Source: an uncultured Parolsenella sp. (GTDB lineage Bacteria > Actinomycetota > Coriobacteriia > Coriobacteriales > Atopobiaceae). Taken from it: a stretch of DNA of 64,000 bases. A model generated the notes under the pieces. The model did no database searches and was not told the DNA's origin. It worked only from the letters and a program-made list of their open reading frames with translations. Below, piece after piece: positions 42,604 to 58,704 of this stretch. Each line of letters starts with the position of its first letter. The stretch's first letter is position 1. A program made the position numbers and the translations under genes. The stretch covers positions 95,879 through 159,878 of the forward strand of contig NZ_CAKUIH010000006.1 in NCBI RefSeq assembly GCF_934660935.1, given 5' to 3'.

Positions 42604-42640
42604 ATGTGGGAGGGCGTCAGCCCGTTGACCACATGGAGGA
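42604..42640 (+). promoter_or_regulatory. Candidate L1-binding stem-loop overlapping the rplA ribosome site
   Basis: Outer stem ATGTGG (42604-42609) with CCACAT (42629-42634), inner stem GGGC (42612-42615) with GCCC (42620-42623), and an asymmetric internal loop GA / GTTGA. The Shine-Dalgarno GGAGGA (42635-42640) abuts the outer stem. L1 is known to repress its own mRNA by binding a mimic of its 23S site with short GC stems and an asymmetric loop. Assignment here is inference. Confidence 0.5.
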
Positions 42641-42646
42641 AAGAAC

Positions 42647-43354
42647 ATGTCTAAGCACGGTAAGAAGTACGCTGCCGCCGCCGCCAAGGTTGAGGCCGGC
42701 AAGCTCTACACCCCGAAGGCCGCCGCGGAGCTCGTCAAGGAGATCTCCTTCGCCGGTTTCGACGAGACCATCGAGGCCACCTTCCGCCTCGGTGTCGACA
42801 CCCGCAAGGCTGATCAGAACATCCGTGGCTCCATCGCGCTGCCCCACGGTACCGGCAAGTCCGTCCGCGTTGCCGTCTTCGCCGAGGGCGAGCAGGCTCG
42901 TGCCGCCGAGGAGGCCGGCGCCGACATCGTTGGCTCCGACGACCTCGTCGCTCAGATTCAGGCTGGCAACATCGACTTCGACGCTGCCATCGCCACCCCG
43001 CCGATGATGGCCAAGGTCGGTCGTCTCGGTAAGGTCCTCGGCCCCCGTGGCCTCATGCCGAACCCCAAGCTTGGCACCGTCACCATGGACGTCGCCAAGA
43101 TGGTCGGCGAGCTCAAGGCCGGTCGTGTCGAGTATCGCGCTGACCGCTACGGCATCTGCCACGTCCCGGTGGGCCGCGTGTCCTTCCCGGTCGAGCAGAT
43201 CGTCGAGAACTACGGCGCTCTCTACACCGAGATTCTCCGCGTGAAGCCCGCCACCGCCAAGGGCAAGTACGTTAAGTCCATCGCCCTTGCTTCCACCATG
43301 GGCCCTGGCGTCAAGGTTGACTCTTCCGTCACCCGCGCCTTCCTCGAGGCCTAA
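42647..43354 (+). CDS. rplA: 50S ribosomal protein L1
   Basis: A 235-residue protein of the L1 stalk. It starts MSKHGKKYAAAAAKVEAGKL and contains the conserved VLGPRGLMPNPKLGTV near 128-143. Normal length. The 149-base gap after rplK contains three hairpins, the last overlapping the ribosome site and possibly a translational operator. Confidence 0.97.
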   Translation: MSKHGKKYAAAAAKVEAGKLYTPKAAAELVKEISFAGFDETIEATFRLGVDTRKADQNIRGSIALPHGTGKSVRVAVFAEGEQARAAEEAGADIVGSDDLVAQIQAGNIDFDAAIATPPMMAKVGRLGKVLGPRGLMPNPKLGTVTMDVAKMVGELKAGRVEYRADRYGICHVPVGRVSFPVEQIVENYGALYTEILRVKPATAKGKYVKSIALASTMGPGVKVDSSVTRAFLEA

Positions 43355-43461
43355 ATCTCACCTAACGTGCGCCGCATAATTGGCGTGTAGGAGATTTGAA
43401 TTTGATGCAGCCGCTTGACTCTTAGTCGGGCGGCTGCAATCATATTGACTGTTCAGCACAT

Positions 43462-43590
43462 AGCACGTCCGCTGCCAGAGACAGCCGGTGCCCAATCGGG
43501 CCTAAGGGGTTCGTCCCGCCTGCCGAGGTGGTCCAACGAGTGAAACTCTTGCGACCCCGTCTGGCCAAGCGCCGGCGGGGTCTTTTGTTC
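43462..43590 (+). ncRNA. Ribosomal protein L10 leader
   Basis: The region before rplJ contains the block CCTGCCGAGGTGGT (43519-43532), characteristic of the L10 leader family (L10_leader) that binds L10(L12)4. It ends in a terminator-like hairpin, GACCCCG (43553-43559) with CGGGGTC (43576-43582) plus inner CTGGC/GCCGG, followed by TTTT. It should sense free L10 and stop transcription or translation of rplJL. Confidence 0.78.
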
Positions 43591-43652
43591 TCCTCGAGCG
43601 AAGTCCCGCCTACTGGCGAGACGTGCACGTTCGCTCGAGGGGAGGTGCAACT

Positions 43653-44171
43653 ATGCCAGCCAAGTCCAAGATCGATATGCTCGAGAAGGTCAACAAGTCC
43701 CTGGAGGCTTCCAGCGGCCTGTTCGTCATCGACTATCGCGGCCTCTCCGTCAAGGAGTCGCAGGAGCTTCGTCACGCTCTTCGTGAGGCGGGCGCGGAGA
43801 TGAAGGTCTACAAGAACAACATCGTCCGTCTCGCGCTCAAGAACGCCGACATGCCCGCGATCGATGACTGCCTCGAGGGCACCGTCGCCTGCGTGTTCTA
43901 CGAGAGCGACCCTGCCGCCGCTGCCAAGGCCATCAAGGAGACCTCCAAGAAGCTCAATAAGATTGAGTTCCGTGGTGGTATCACCGATGGTCAGGTCGTC
44001 TCCGCTGAGGAGGTCATCGCTATCGCCGACCTTCCCTCCAAGGAGCAGCTCCTCGGCCAGATCGCCGGTCTCATCAATGGTTTCGCGCGCGACATCGCCG
44101 TGTGCGTCAACGGTGTTTCCTCCGGTCTCGCCCGCTCGATCCAGCAGGTTTCCGAGCAGAAGGCTGCCTAG
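43653..44171 (+). CDS. rplJ: 50S ribosomal protein L10
   Basis: A 172-residue protein that anchors L7/L12 dimers to the ribosome. Begins MPAKSKIDMLEKVNKSLE and has the conserved FVIDYRGLSVKESQELR. ATG 43653 follows GGAGGT; an earlier GTG at 43623 lies within the leader. Preceded by the L10 leader and followed by rplL. Confidence 0.96.
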   Translation: MPAKSKIDMLEKVNKSLEASSGLFVIDYRGLSVKESQELRHALREAGAEMKVYKNNIVRLALKNADMPAIDDCLEGTVACVFYESDPAAAAKAIKETSKKLNKIEFRGGITDGQVVSAEEVIAIADLPSKEQLLGQIAGLINGFARDIAVCVNGVSSGLARSIQQVSEQKAA

Positions 44172-44267
44172 GCAGTCTTGCGGCCTAGCCGCAACCCGTA
44201 TGCGCAATCGCGCTTCGGATAAGACTAACCTCATGCAAGCTGCATGAGCCACGAAAGGAATTTAGCA

Positions 44268-44645
44268 ATGGCTAAGCTCACCACCGATGAGATCATCGAC
44301 GCCCTTAAGGAAATGACCCTTCTCGAGGCCTCCGAGCTCGTCAAGGCCATCGAGGACACCTTTGGTGTCTCCGCCGCCGCTCCTGCCGCCGTCGTCGCCG
44401 CCCCTGCCGCCGGCGAGGCCGCTGCCGAGGAGAAGACGAACTTCGACGTCGTGCTCGAGGGCTTCGGCGACAACAAGATCGCCGTCATCAAGGTCGTCCG
44501 CGAGCTCACCAGCCTTGGCCTGAAGGAGGCCAAGGAGGTCGTCGAGTCCGCCCCCAAGGCCGTCCTCGAGGGCGCCAAGAAGGAGGACGCCGAGGCTGCC
44601 AAGGAGAAGCTCGAGGCTGCCGGCGCTGCCGTCTCCCTTAAGTAA
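44268..44645 (+). CDS. rplL: 50S ribosomal protein L7/L12
   Basis: A 125-residue acidic stalk protein. The N-terminal dimer region is followed by the Ala-rich hinge (SAAAPAAVVAAPAAGEAAAE, about 37-56) and the C-terminal factor-binding domain with KTNFDVVLEGFG and GLKEAKEVVESAP. ATG 44268 follows AAAGGAATTTAG. Confidence 0.97.
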   Translation: MAKLTTDEIIDALKEMTLLEASELVKAIEDTFGVSAAAPAAVVAAPAAGEAAAEEKTNFDVVLEGFGDNKIAVIKVVRELTSLGLKEAKEVVESAPKAVLEGAKKEDAEAAKEKLEAAGAAVSLK

Positions 44646-44710
44646 CTTCTAGCAGGCTTGATGCCTGCCGCATAGGTTCGAACTTGGTTCGAGCTATGAG
44701 TTAGTTACGA

Positions 44711-44744
44711 GGCCCCGCATCGAGAAATCGGTGTGGGGCTTTTC
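44711..44744 (+). terminator. Terminator after rplL
   Basis: The stem GCCCCGCA (44712-44719) pairs with TGTGGGGC (44732-44739), followed by TTTTCT. It separates rplJL from rpoBC. Confidence 0.85.
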
Positions 44745-44973
44745 TGTTTACAGCCGTTCTATTGGCTTGAGTGAGGATCGATGGATGCGGCGGGGGAGTG
44801 GCAGAAGCAAGAGAGAGAAGTCGCCAAGCGGTAGTGCGCGGCACTTGAGTGGTAGAGAGGGTGACTGCTCACAGGTCCTTCATAACCAGAGGTCGCCGAA
44901 AACGGCAAAGGTGCAGGAAATAGCTAAAGAGCGACAAAATAGTTGAAAAAAATAATGAAGTCAAGACTGTTCA
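44745..44973. other. rplL-rpoB spacer with no gene
   Basis: The 409-base gap between rplL and rpoB starts with the rplL terminator and ends with the rpoBC promoter. The middle is purine-rich and becomes AT-rich after 44900. A 71-codon open frame at 44731-44946 has no family resemblance and is not accepted. Confidence 0.6.
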
Positions 44974-45002
44974 TTGACGAAAGACTTGAGCTTCGTTAGA
45001 TT
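44974..45002 (+). promoter_or_regulatory. Promoter of rpoBC
   Basis: TTGACG (44974-44979), 17-bp spacer, TAGATT (44997-45002), 52 bases before the rpoB start, in an AT-rich patch after the rplL terminator. Confidence 0.78.
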
Positions 45003-45054
45003 ATTAGGTTGCGACAACTGCCGCCATATGCCATGTTGAAGGAGGAAATGCCTG

Positions 45055-48564
<3,510 letters not shown>

Positions 48565-48570
48565 CGAACC

Positions 48571-53013
<4,443 letters not shown>

Positions 53014-53049
53014 TCTTTAGTTCGCCGTCGTTTACGAAAATTTAAAGAC

Positions 53050-53089
53050 CGGGAGGGCCGTGGGGTTATTCCACGGCCCTCCCGTTTTA
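53050..53089 (+). terminator. Terminator after rpoC
   Basis: A perfect 14-bp stem CGGGAGGGCCGTGG (53050-53063) pairs with 53071-53084, followed by TTTTATAT. It lies 37 bases after the stop. Confidence 0.93.
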
Positions 53090-53149
53090 TATAGAATTCA
53101 ACTATCTGTTGGGGGGCAAATTGAATATGAAAGGGGGCCATGTACAACC

Positions 53150-53359
53150 ATGAAGGGGGATACCAGAAACCAGTACTCTTACGAGGACAAAGTTGGCGCT
53201 GTCAAGGCGCACATCGAAGGCGGCATGACGTCTACGAGTGCCATGGATGCCTATGGCGTCAAGAGCAAGAGCGCCTTCTTCAGGTGGTGCTCGACCTATA
53301 GGGAGGAAGGCGCCGAAGCCTTGCGCCCTAAGAAGAGGGGTAGGCCTCGCAAGGCCTAA
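53150..53359 (+). CDS. Small helix-turn-helix protein related to IS3-family OrfA N-termini
   Basis: A 69-residue protein beginning MKGDTRNQYSYEDKVGAVKA with a single HTH (about 10-55: AVKAHIEGGMTSTSAMDAYG, SKSAFFRWCSTY) and ending PKKRGRPRKA, an AT-hook-like motif. IS3/IS150-type OrfA proteins share exactly this start but continue for another 80-100 residues; here a stop follows at once. No OrfB, terminal repeat pair or target duplication is visible. It is either an IS remnant or a domesticated DNA-binding protein sitting between rpoC and rpsL. Spacing from AAAGGGGGCC to the ATG is long (about 11), so translation may be weak. Confidence 0.6.
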   Translation: MKGDTRNQYSYEDKVGAVKAHIEGGMTSTSAMDAYGVKSKSAFFRWCSTYREEGAEALRPKKRGRPRKA

Positions 53360-53463
53360 ACGGTCTTTAGAGAGCATGCAGTGTAAAGTGGGACGACCTC
53401 GATCCGGGGCGCCCCATTTTTTGTGCCGAATGTGAAGATGGATACGCCCGGCCCCGTGGCTTT

Positions 53464-53492
53464 TTGACACATGAATCTAGCACGAGTAATCT
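53464..53492 (+). promoter_or_regulatory. Promoter of the str operon
   Basis: TTGACA (53464-53469), 17-bp spacer, TAATCT (53487-53492). It gives an untranslated leader of about 85 bases before rpsL. Confidence 0.85.
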
Positions 53493-53584
53493 ACTCACTT
53501 GCGCCAATCCGGGGTGACGTCGTGCTGCGTCGCCTTCAAGTATGTAATCAGCACAGGTCTAGATAGGTATGAAGGAGAGAAGCT

Positions 53585-53953
53585 TTGCCTACTATCAACC
53601 AGCTTGTCCGTCAGGGCCGCACCACGATCAAGAGCAAGTCCAAGAACGCGGCACTCAAGCACAACCCGCAGAAGCGCGGCGTTTGCACCCGTGTCTTCAC
53701 CACCACCCCCAAGAAGCCTAACTCCGCTCTTCGTAAGGTCGCCCGTGTGCGCCTCGTGAACGGCGTCGAGGTTACCGCCTACATCCCGGGCGAGGGTCAC
53801 AACCTCCAGGAGCACTCGATCGTGCTCGTCCGTGGCGGCCGTGTCCGTGACCTCCCTGGTGTCCGCTACAAGATCATCCGTGGTGCCTACGACTGCGCCG
53901 CTGTTCAGGATCGCAAGCAGGCCCGTTCTCGCTACGGCGCCAAGCGCGGCTAA
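53585..53953 (+). CDS. rpsL: 30S ribosomal protein S12
   Basis: A 122-residue decoding-centre protein. The start is TTG at 53585, behind AAGGAGAGAAGC, giving PTINQLVRQGR after the initiator. The streptomycin-related lysines are wild-type: TTPKKPNSALRK and LPGVRYKIIRG. First gene of rpsL-rpsG-fusA-rpsJ. Confidence 0.97.
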   Translation: MPTINQLVRQGRTTIKSKSKNAALKHNPQKRGVCTRVFTTTPKKPNSALRKVARVRLVNGVEVTAYIPGEGHNLQEHSIVLVRGGRVRDLPGVRYKIIRGAYDCAAVQDRKQARSRYGAKRG

Positions 53954-54017
53954 ACCAGCCCAGTACCAGTAACTACCACGCCCGAACGTCTGGGCTGATT
54001 TCGTTAGGAGTTTCAAT

Positions 54018-54488
54018 ATGCCGCGTCGTGCAGCAGCCAACCGTCGTGAGATCACGCCGGATGCCGTCTACAACAACCGCCTCGTGACCCAGCTCATCAA
54101 CAAGGTCCTCCTCGACGGCAAGAAGTCCGTCGCCGAGCGCATCGTCTACGGCGCCTTCGACCTCGTCAAGGAGAAGACCGAGTCTGATCCGCTGACCGTC
54201 TTCAAGAAGGCCATGGACAACGTCCGCCCGACCCTCGAGTGCAAGCCGAAGCGTGTCGGCGGTGCCACCTATCAGGTGCCGATGGAGGTCAACTCCCGTC
54301 GTGCCACCACGCTGGCCATTCGCTGGATTGTCACCTTCTCCCGCGCCCGCAAGGAGAAGACCATGGCCGAGCGTCTCGCCAACGAGATCATCGACGCCTC
54401 CAACGGCATCGGTGCCTCCGTCAAGAAGCGCGAGGATATGTACAAGATGGCCGAGGCCAACCGCGCCTTCTCGCACTATCGCTGGTAA
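54018..54488 (+). CDS. rpsG: 30S ribosomal protein S7
   Basis: A 156-residue protein that nucleates assembly of the 30S head; the usual length. Begins MPRRAAANRREITPD and ends in the conserved EANRAFSHYRW. Lies 64 bases after rpsL; fusA follows after 24 bases. Confidence 0.97.
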   Translation: MPRRAAANRREITPDAVYNNRLVTQLINKVLLDGKKSVAERIVYGAFDLVKEKTESDPLTVFKKAMDNVRPTLECKPKRVGGATYQVPMEVNSRRATTLAIRWIVTFSRARKEKTMAERLANEIIDASNGIGASVKKREDMYKMAEANRAFSHYRW

Positions 54489-54512
54489 TCGCGTAGGTTA
54501 GGGAGAACACTC

Positions 54513-56609
54513 ATGGCAAAGAGCAAGTACACGCTCAAGGACATGCGTAACATCGGCATCATGGCCCACATCGATGCCGGTAAGACCACGACCACCGAGC
54601 GAATCCTTTACTACACCGGCAAGACCCACAAGATCGGTGAGGTCCACGATGGCGCCGCCACCATGGACTGGATGGTTCAGGAGCAGGAGCGCGGCGTTAC
54701 CATTCAGTCCGCTGCTACCACGTGCTTCTGGGGCGACAGCGTCATTCAGATCATCGACACCCCGGGCCACGTTGACTTCACGGCCGAGGTCGAGCGCTCC
54801 CTCCGCGTCCTCGACGGTGCCGTCGCCGTCTTCGATGCCGTTGCCGGCGTTCAGCCGCAGTCTGAGACCGTTTGGCGTCAGGCTCACAACTACAACGTCC
54901 CGCGCATCGCCTTCATCAACAAGTATGACCGCATCGGCGCTGACTTCTTCCATGCCATCGACACCATGAAGGAGCGCCTGCACGCCAACGCCGTCGCCGC
55001 TCAGATCCCGATGGGCGCTGAGGACCAGTTCTGGGGCCTCGTCGACCTGGTCACCATGACCGCTTGGGACTTCAAGGAAGACGACAAGGGCATGATCTAC
55101 CCTGAGGCCATGGACGCCATCCCGGCTGAGTACGCCGAAGTTGCCCAGGCCAAGCGCGATGAGCTTCTCGACGCTGCCGCCAACTTTGACGACGACCTCA
55201 TGGAGAAGATCCTCATGGAGGAGGAGATCGAGGTCTCCGAGCTCAAGGCCGCGCTCCGCAAGGGCGTTATCTCTAACGAGCTGAACCTCGTCTTCGTCGG
55301 CTCCGCCTACAAGAACAAGGGCATCCAGGAGCTCCTCGACGCCGTCGTCGACTACCTCCCGAGCCCGCTCGACGTTCCCGCCGTCGAGGGCACCAACCCG
55401 AAGTCCAAGGAGACCGAGACCCGCGAGGCCGACAACAAGGCTCCGTTCAGCGCCCTGGCCTTCAAGATCCAGACCGACCCGTTCGTCGGTAAGCTGACCT
55501 ACTTCCGTGTCTACTCCGGCACCGCTGAGGCTGGCTCCTACGTCTACAACGCCACCAAGGGCAACCGCGAGCGTCTGGGCCGCATCCTCGAGATGAACGC
55601 CCACGACCGTACGGACCGTGAGTCTTGCGCCACCGGCGATATCGTCGCTGCCGTGGGCCTCAAGTCCACCACCACCGGTGACACCCTGTGCGACGAGGCT
55701 CACCCCATCATCCTCGAGTCCATCGAGTTCGCCGACCCGGTCATCGACGTCGCCGTCGAGCCCAAGACCAAGGCCGAGCAGGACAAGATGAGCGTTGGCC
55801 TCGCCAAGCTCGCCGAGGAGGACCCGACCTTCCAGGTTCACACGGACCAGGAGACCGGTCAGACCATCATCGCCGGCATGGGCGAGCTGCACCTCGAGAT
55901 CATCGTCGACCGCCTGAAGCGCGAGTTCAACGTTGACTGCAACGTGGGTAAGCCGCAGGTCGCCTACCGTGAGACCGCTGGCAAGGCCGTTCAGCACGTC
56001 GACGGCAAGTTCGTTCGCCAGTCCGGTGGTCGTGGTCAGTACGGTCACGCCGTCATCGACCTCGAGCCGCAGGAGTCTGGCAAGGGCTACGAGTTCGTCA
56101 ACGCCATTGTTGGCGGTGTCGTTCCGAAGGAGTACATCCCCTCGATCGACAAGGGCATCCAGGAGGCTCTCGAGAGCGGCGTCATCGCCGGCTACCCGGT
56201 TGTCGACATCAAGGTCACCCTTGTTGACGGTTCTTACCACGAGGTCGACTCCTCCGAGGCCGCCTTCAAGATCGCTGGCTCCATGGCCATTAAGGAGGCC
56301 CTGAAGAGGTCCAACCCGGTTCTCCTCGAGCCCATCGAGGACGTCGAGGTCGAGACCCCGCAGCAGTACCTCGGCGACGTCATGGGTAACCTCAACTCCC
56401 GCCGTGGCCAGATCCAGGGCATGGAGGAGCGCAATGGCACCACGTCCATCAAGGCCAAGGTGCCCCTGGGCGAGATGTTCGGCTACGCTACCGACCTTCG
56501 TTCCCAGACCCAGGGCCGCGCGAGCTACACCATGCAGTTCAGCGACTACGAGCCCGTCCCGAAGAACGTTGCCGACGAGATTGTCAGCAAGGCCGGCGGC
56601 AACGCCTAA
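54513..56609 (+). CDS. fusA: Elongation factor G
   Basis: A 698-residue translocase GTPase. G1 AHIDAGKTTTTERIL, switch I with the QEQERGVTI block, G3 DTPGHVDF and G4 INKYDRIGAD are intact. The G4 motif reads NKYD rather than the common NKMD. Domains II-V follow with normal length. rpsJ, not tuf, follows. Confidence 0.98.
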   Translation: MAKSKYTLKDMRNIGIMAHIDAGKTTTTERILYYTGKTHKIGEVHDGAATMDWMVQEQERGVTIQSAATTCFWGDSVIQIIDTPGHVDFTAEVERSLRVLDGAVAVFDAVAGVQPQSETVWRQAHNYNVPRIAFINKYDRIGADFFHAIDTMKERLHANAVAAQIPMGAEDQFWGLVDLVTMTAWDFKEDDKGMIYPEAMDAIPAEYAEVAQAKRDELLDAAANFDDDLMEKILMEEEIEVSELKAALRKGVISNELNLVFVGSAYKNKGIQELLDAVVDYLPSPLDVPAVEGTNPKSKETETREADNKAPFSALAFKIQTDPFVGKLTYFRVYSGTAEAGSYVYNATKGNRERLGRILEMNAHDRTDRESCATGDIVAAVGLKSTTTGDTLCDEAHPIILESIEFADPVIDVAVEPKTKAEQDKMSVGLAKLAEEDPTFQVHTDQETGQTIIAGMGELHLEIIVDRLKREFNVDCNVGKPQVAYRETAGKAVQHVDGKFVRQSGGRGQYGHAVIDLEPQESGKGYEFVNAIVGGVVPKEYIPSIDKGIQEALESGVIAGYPVVDIKVTLVDGSYHEVDSSEAAFKIAGSMAIKEALKRSNPVLLEPIEDVEVETPQQYLGDVMGNLNSRRGQIQGMEERNGTTSIKAKVPLGEMFGYATDLRSQTQGRASYTMQFSDYEPVPKNVADEIVSKAGGNA

Positions 56610-56676
56610 GTTCTAGCCCTAGGAGAAACGACCGGGCGCATGCAGGCACGCGCGCGCCCGCCGATGGAGGTACCAA

Positions 56677-56985
56677 GTGTCTAACCAGAAGATCAGGATT
56701 CGTCTCAAGGGCTTTGATCACGAGGTCATCGATCAGTCCGCGAAGCTCATCGTCGACACCGCCCAGAAGACTGGCGCCAAGGTGTCTGGCCCCATCCCCC
56801 TGCCGACCGAGCGCAACCTTTACACGGTTATCCGCTCGCCGCACAAGGACAAGGACTCCCGCGAGCAGTTCGAGATGCGCACCCACAAGCGTCTCATCGA
56901 CATCCTCGAGCCCACGAGCTCGACCGTCGACTCGCTCATGCGCCTCGACCTTCCTGCCGGCGTTGACATCGAGATCAAGCTCTAA
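56677..56985 (+). CDS. rpsJ: 30S ribosomal protein S10 (NusE)
   Basis: A 102-residue protein, also the NusE partner of NusG/NusB in antitermination. The GTG start at 56677 follows GGAGGTACCAA, giving SNQKIRIRLKGFDHEVID after the initiator. It is downstream of fusA and is cut off from rplC by a strong terminator and a new promoter, so it belongs to the str transcript rather than to the S10 operon. Confidence 0.97.
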   Translation: MSNQKIRIRLKGFDHEVIDQSAKLIVDTAQKTGAKVSGPIPLPTERNLYTVIRSPHKDKDSREQFEMRTHKRLIDILEPTSSTVDSLMRLDLPAGVDIEIKL

Positions 56986-57009
56986 GTTCTCGAACGAATA
57001 GCTCTTCCT

Positions 57010-57044
57010 AGGAGGTCCCGGATACCCGGGGCCTCCTTCTTTGT
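57010..57044 (+). terminator. Terminator after rpsJ
   Basis: A 12-bp stem AGGAGGTCCCGG (57010-57021) pairs with 57026-57037 around an ATAC loop (one G-T pair), followed by TCTTTGT. Confidence 0.85.
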
Positions 57045-57081
57045 AAAACCTGATAAAGGGACAGTCCCTTTTTCAGGTTTT
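57045..57081. repeat. Long palindrome containing AAAGGGACAGTCCCTTT
   Basis: A 9-bp outer stem (AAAACCTGA 57045-57053 with 57073-57081) and a 7-bp inner stem (AAAGGGA with TCCCTTT) around a CAG loop, separated by a single T-T mismatch. Nearly symmetric A-runs and T-runs let it act as a bidirectional terminator. Confidence 0.8.
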
Positions 57082-57155
57082 TGCCGCATCGCCGACGCGC
57101 GGGAGGGTGGGGGAGCGGTCGCCGATATGCCACTGCTAACCAGCAAATATAGAGA

Positions 57156-57184
57156 TTGTGAAGGGCATCAGACGCGTGTATACT
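57156..57184 (+). promoter_or_regulatory. Promoter of the rplC (S10-type) operon
   Basis: TTGTGA (57156-57161), 17-bp spacer, TATACT (57179-57184). Confidence 0.75.
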
Positions 57185-57189
57185 AGTCA

Positions 57190-57414
57190 GGCTGCGCTTT
57201 TAGGGGCATGCTGTGTCGGCACCTAACCCCGGTGCCGGGCGTATCCTTCGAACGGGCACGAGAAGCACGTAGGTGTTTCCGCCGGCAACGCGAAGGAAGC
57301 CGCAGGTCACAGCCAACGCCCTCACCCGCGCAGCGCACAGTAGGATGTGGTCCGCTGGGAACTGGCGCAAGGGGCGTCAGACACACCCAAGACCACCGAA
57401 GGTAAGGAACGTGT
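57190..57414 (+). promoter_or_regulatory. Structured 5' leader of the rplC operon
   Basis: About 225 bases lie between the promoter and rplC. A stable hairpin CGGCACC/GGTGCCG is visible at 57214-57234 and further GC-rich complementary segments occur downstream. By analogy with S10-operon leaders it may serve L4-type autoregulation, but no known leader family is recognised with confidence. Confidence 0.45.
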
Positions 57415-58035
57415 ATGGTCAGCACCATCCTCGGCCGCAAGATCGGGATGACCCAGGTGTTTGACGAGGACGATAACGTCGTCCCCGTTACGGTCATTCA
57501 GGCCGGCCCCTGCGTCGTTTCGCAGGTCAAGACCGTTGCCACCGACGGCTACGACGCCGTCCAGATTGGTTTCGGTGAGATTAAGAAGTCTCGCGTCAAC
57601 AAGCCCATGGCGGGTCACTTCGCCAAGGCCGGCGTCGAGCCCATGCGCTATCTCCGCGAGGTCCGCGTTGCCTCCGGCGAGGAGCACAAGGTTGGCGACG
57701 TCGTCTCCGTGGCTGACTTCGCTGAGGTCAAGAACGTTGACGTCACCGGCACCTCCAAGGGTAAGGGCTTCCAGGGCACCATCAAGCGCTGGAACTTCGC
57801 CTGTGGTCCCATGACCCACGGTTCGCGTAACCAGCGTAAGCCGGGTTCCATCGGCCAGTGCGCCTATCCGTCTCGTGTCCGCAAGGGCCTCCACATGGCT
57901 GGTCACATGGGCGACGAGCGCGTCACCGTCAAGAACCTCAAGCTCGTCCGCGTTGACGCCGAGCAGAACCTCATGCTCGTCAAGGGTGCCGTCCCCGGCG
58001 GCAAGAACGCCCTGGTCTCGATCCGCATGGCCTAA
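57415..58035 (+). CDS. rplC: 50S ribosomal protein L3
   Basis: A 206-residue protein near the peptidyl transferase centre. Begins MVSTILGRKIGMTQVFDEDD and has the conserved KGKGFQGTIKRW and HGSRNQRKPGSIG. First gene of its operon; the GTAAGGAACGTGT ribosome site is ordinary. Confidence 0.97.
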   Translation: MVSTILGRKIGMTQVFDEDDNVVPVTVIQAGPCVVSQVKTVATDGYDAVQIGFGEIKKSRVNKPMAGHFAKAGVEPMRYLREVRVASGEEHKVGDVVSVADFAEVKNVDVTGTSKGKGFQGTIKRWNFACGPMTHGSRNQRKPGSIGQCAYPSRVRKGLHMAGHMGDERVTVKNLKLVRVDAEQNLMLVKGAVPGGKNALVSIRMA

Positions 58036-58077
58036 GGGCCTAGAGATACACACCTTTAGGCTATCAAGGAGAACATG

Positions 58078-58704
58078 ATGTCCAACATCGAAATCAAGAA
58101 CGCGGAGGGCAAGGCGGCCGGTACCGTCGAGCTCAGCTCCAGCGTGTTCGGCATCGAGCCGAACATCCCCGTTATCCACCAGGTCGTGACCGTTCAGCTC
58201 GGTAACCTCCGTCAGGGCACCCACGACACCAAGGGTCGCTCCGAGGTCTCCGGCGGCGGCGCCAAGCCTTGGCGTCAGAAGGGCACCGGTCGTGCCCGCC
58301 AGGGCTCCATCCGTGCCACCCAGTGGGTTGGCGGCGGCGTGCCCTTCGGCCCGACCCCTCGTTCCCACGCTCGTCGTCTGAACAACAAGGAGGTCAAGCT
58401 CGCCATGCGCGGCGTGCTCTCCGGTAAGCTTCGCGACAACGAGCTCGTGGTCGTCGACAACTATGGCTTCGACAAGCCCTGCACCAAGCAGGCCGTTGCC
58501 ATGCTCAAGGCTCTTGGCCTCGAGGGCAAGCGCCTCACCGTCATCGTCCCCGACGACGACGTCTACACCTACCTGTCCTTCCGTAACGTCGAGACCGTTC
58601 GCATCATCGGCGTTGGCGAGGTCACCACGCACGCCCTCATCGACAACAACGCTCTCGTTATGTCGACCGAGGTCGCTAAGAAGCTCGAGGAGGTGCTCGC
58701 TTAA
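58078..58704 (+). CDS. rplD: 50S ribosomal protein L4
   Basis: A 208-residue protein. The extended exit-tunnel loop reads KPWRQKGTGRARQGSIRATQ. Two adjacent ATG codons (58075, 58078) follow AAGGAGAAC; I prefer 58078 for spacing. L4 is the classical autoregulator of S10 operons in enteric bacteria. The next gene begins directly after its stop. Confidence 0.96.
   Translation: MSNIEIKNAEGKAAGTVELSSSVFGIEPNIPVIHQVVTVQLGNLRQGTHDTKGRSEVSGGGAKPWRQKGTGRARQGSIRATQWVGGGVPFGPTPRSHARRLNNKEVKLAMRGVLSGKLRDNELVVVDNYGFDKPCTKQAVAMLKALGLEGKRLTVIVPDDDVYTYLSFRNVETVRIIGVGEVTTHALIDNNALVMSTEVAKKLEEVLA

Noticed and set aside
53060..53149. Upstream extension of the small HTH gene
   Set aside because: The extra 30 codons would begin inside the rpoC terminator and have no resemblance to the family; the ATG at 53150 is preferred.
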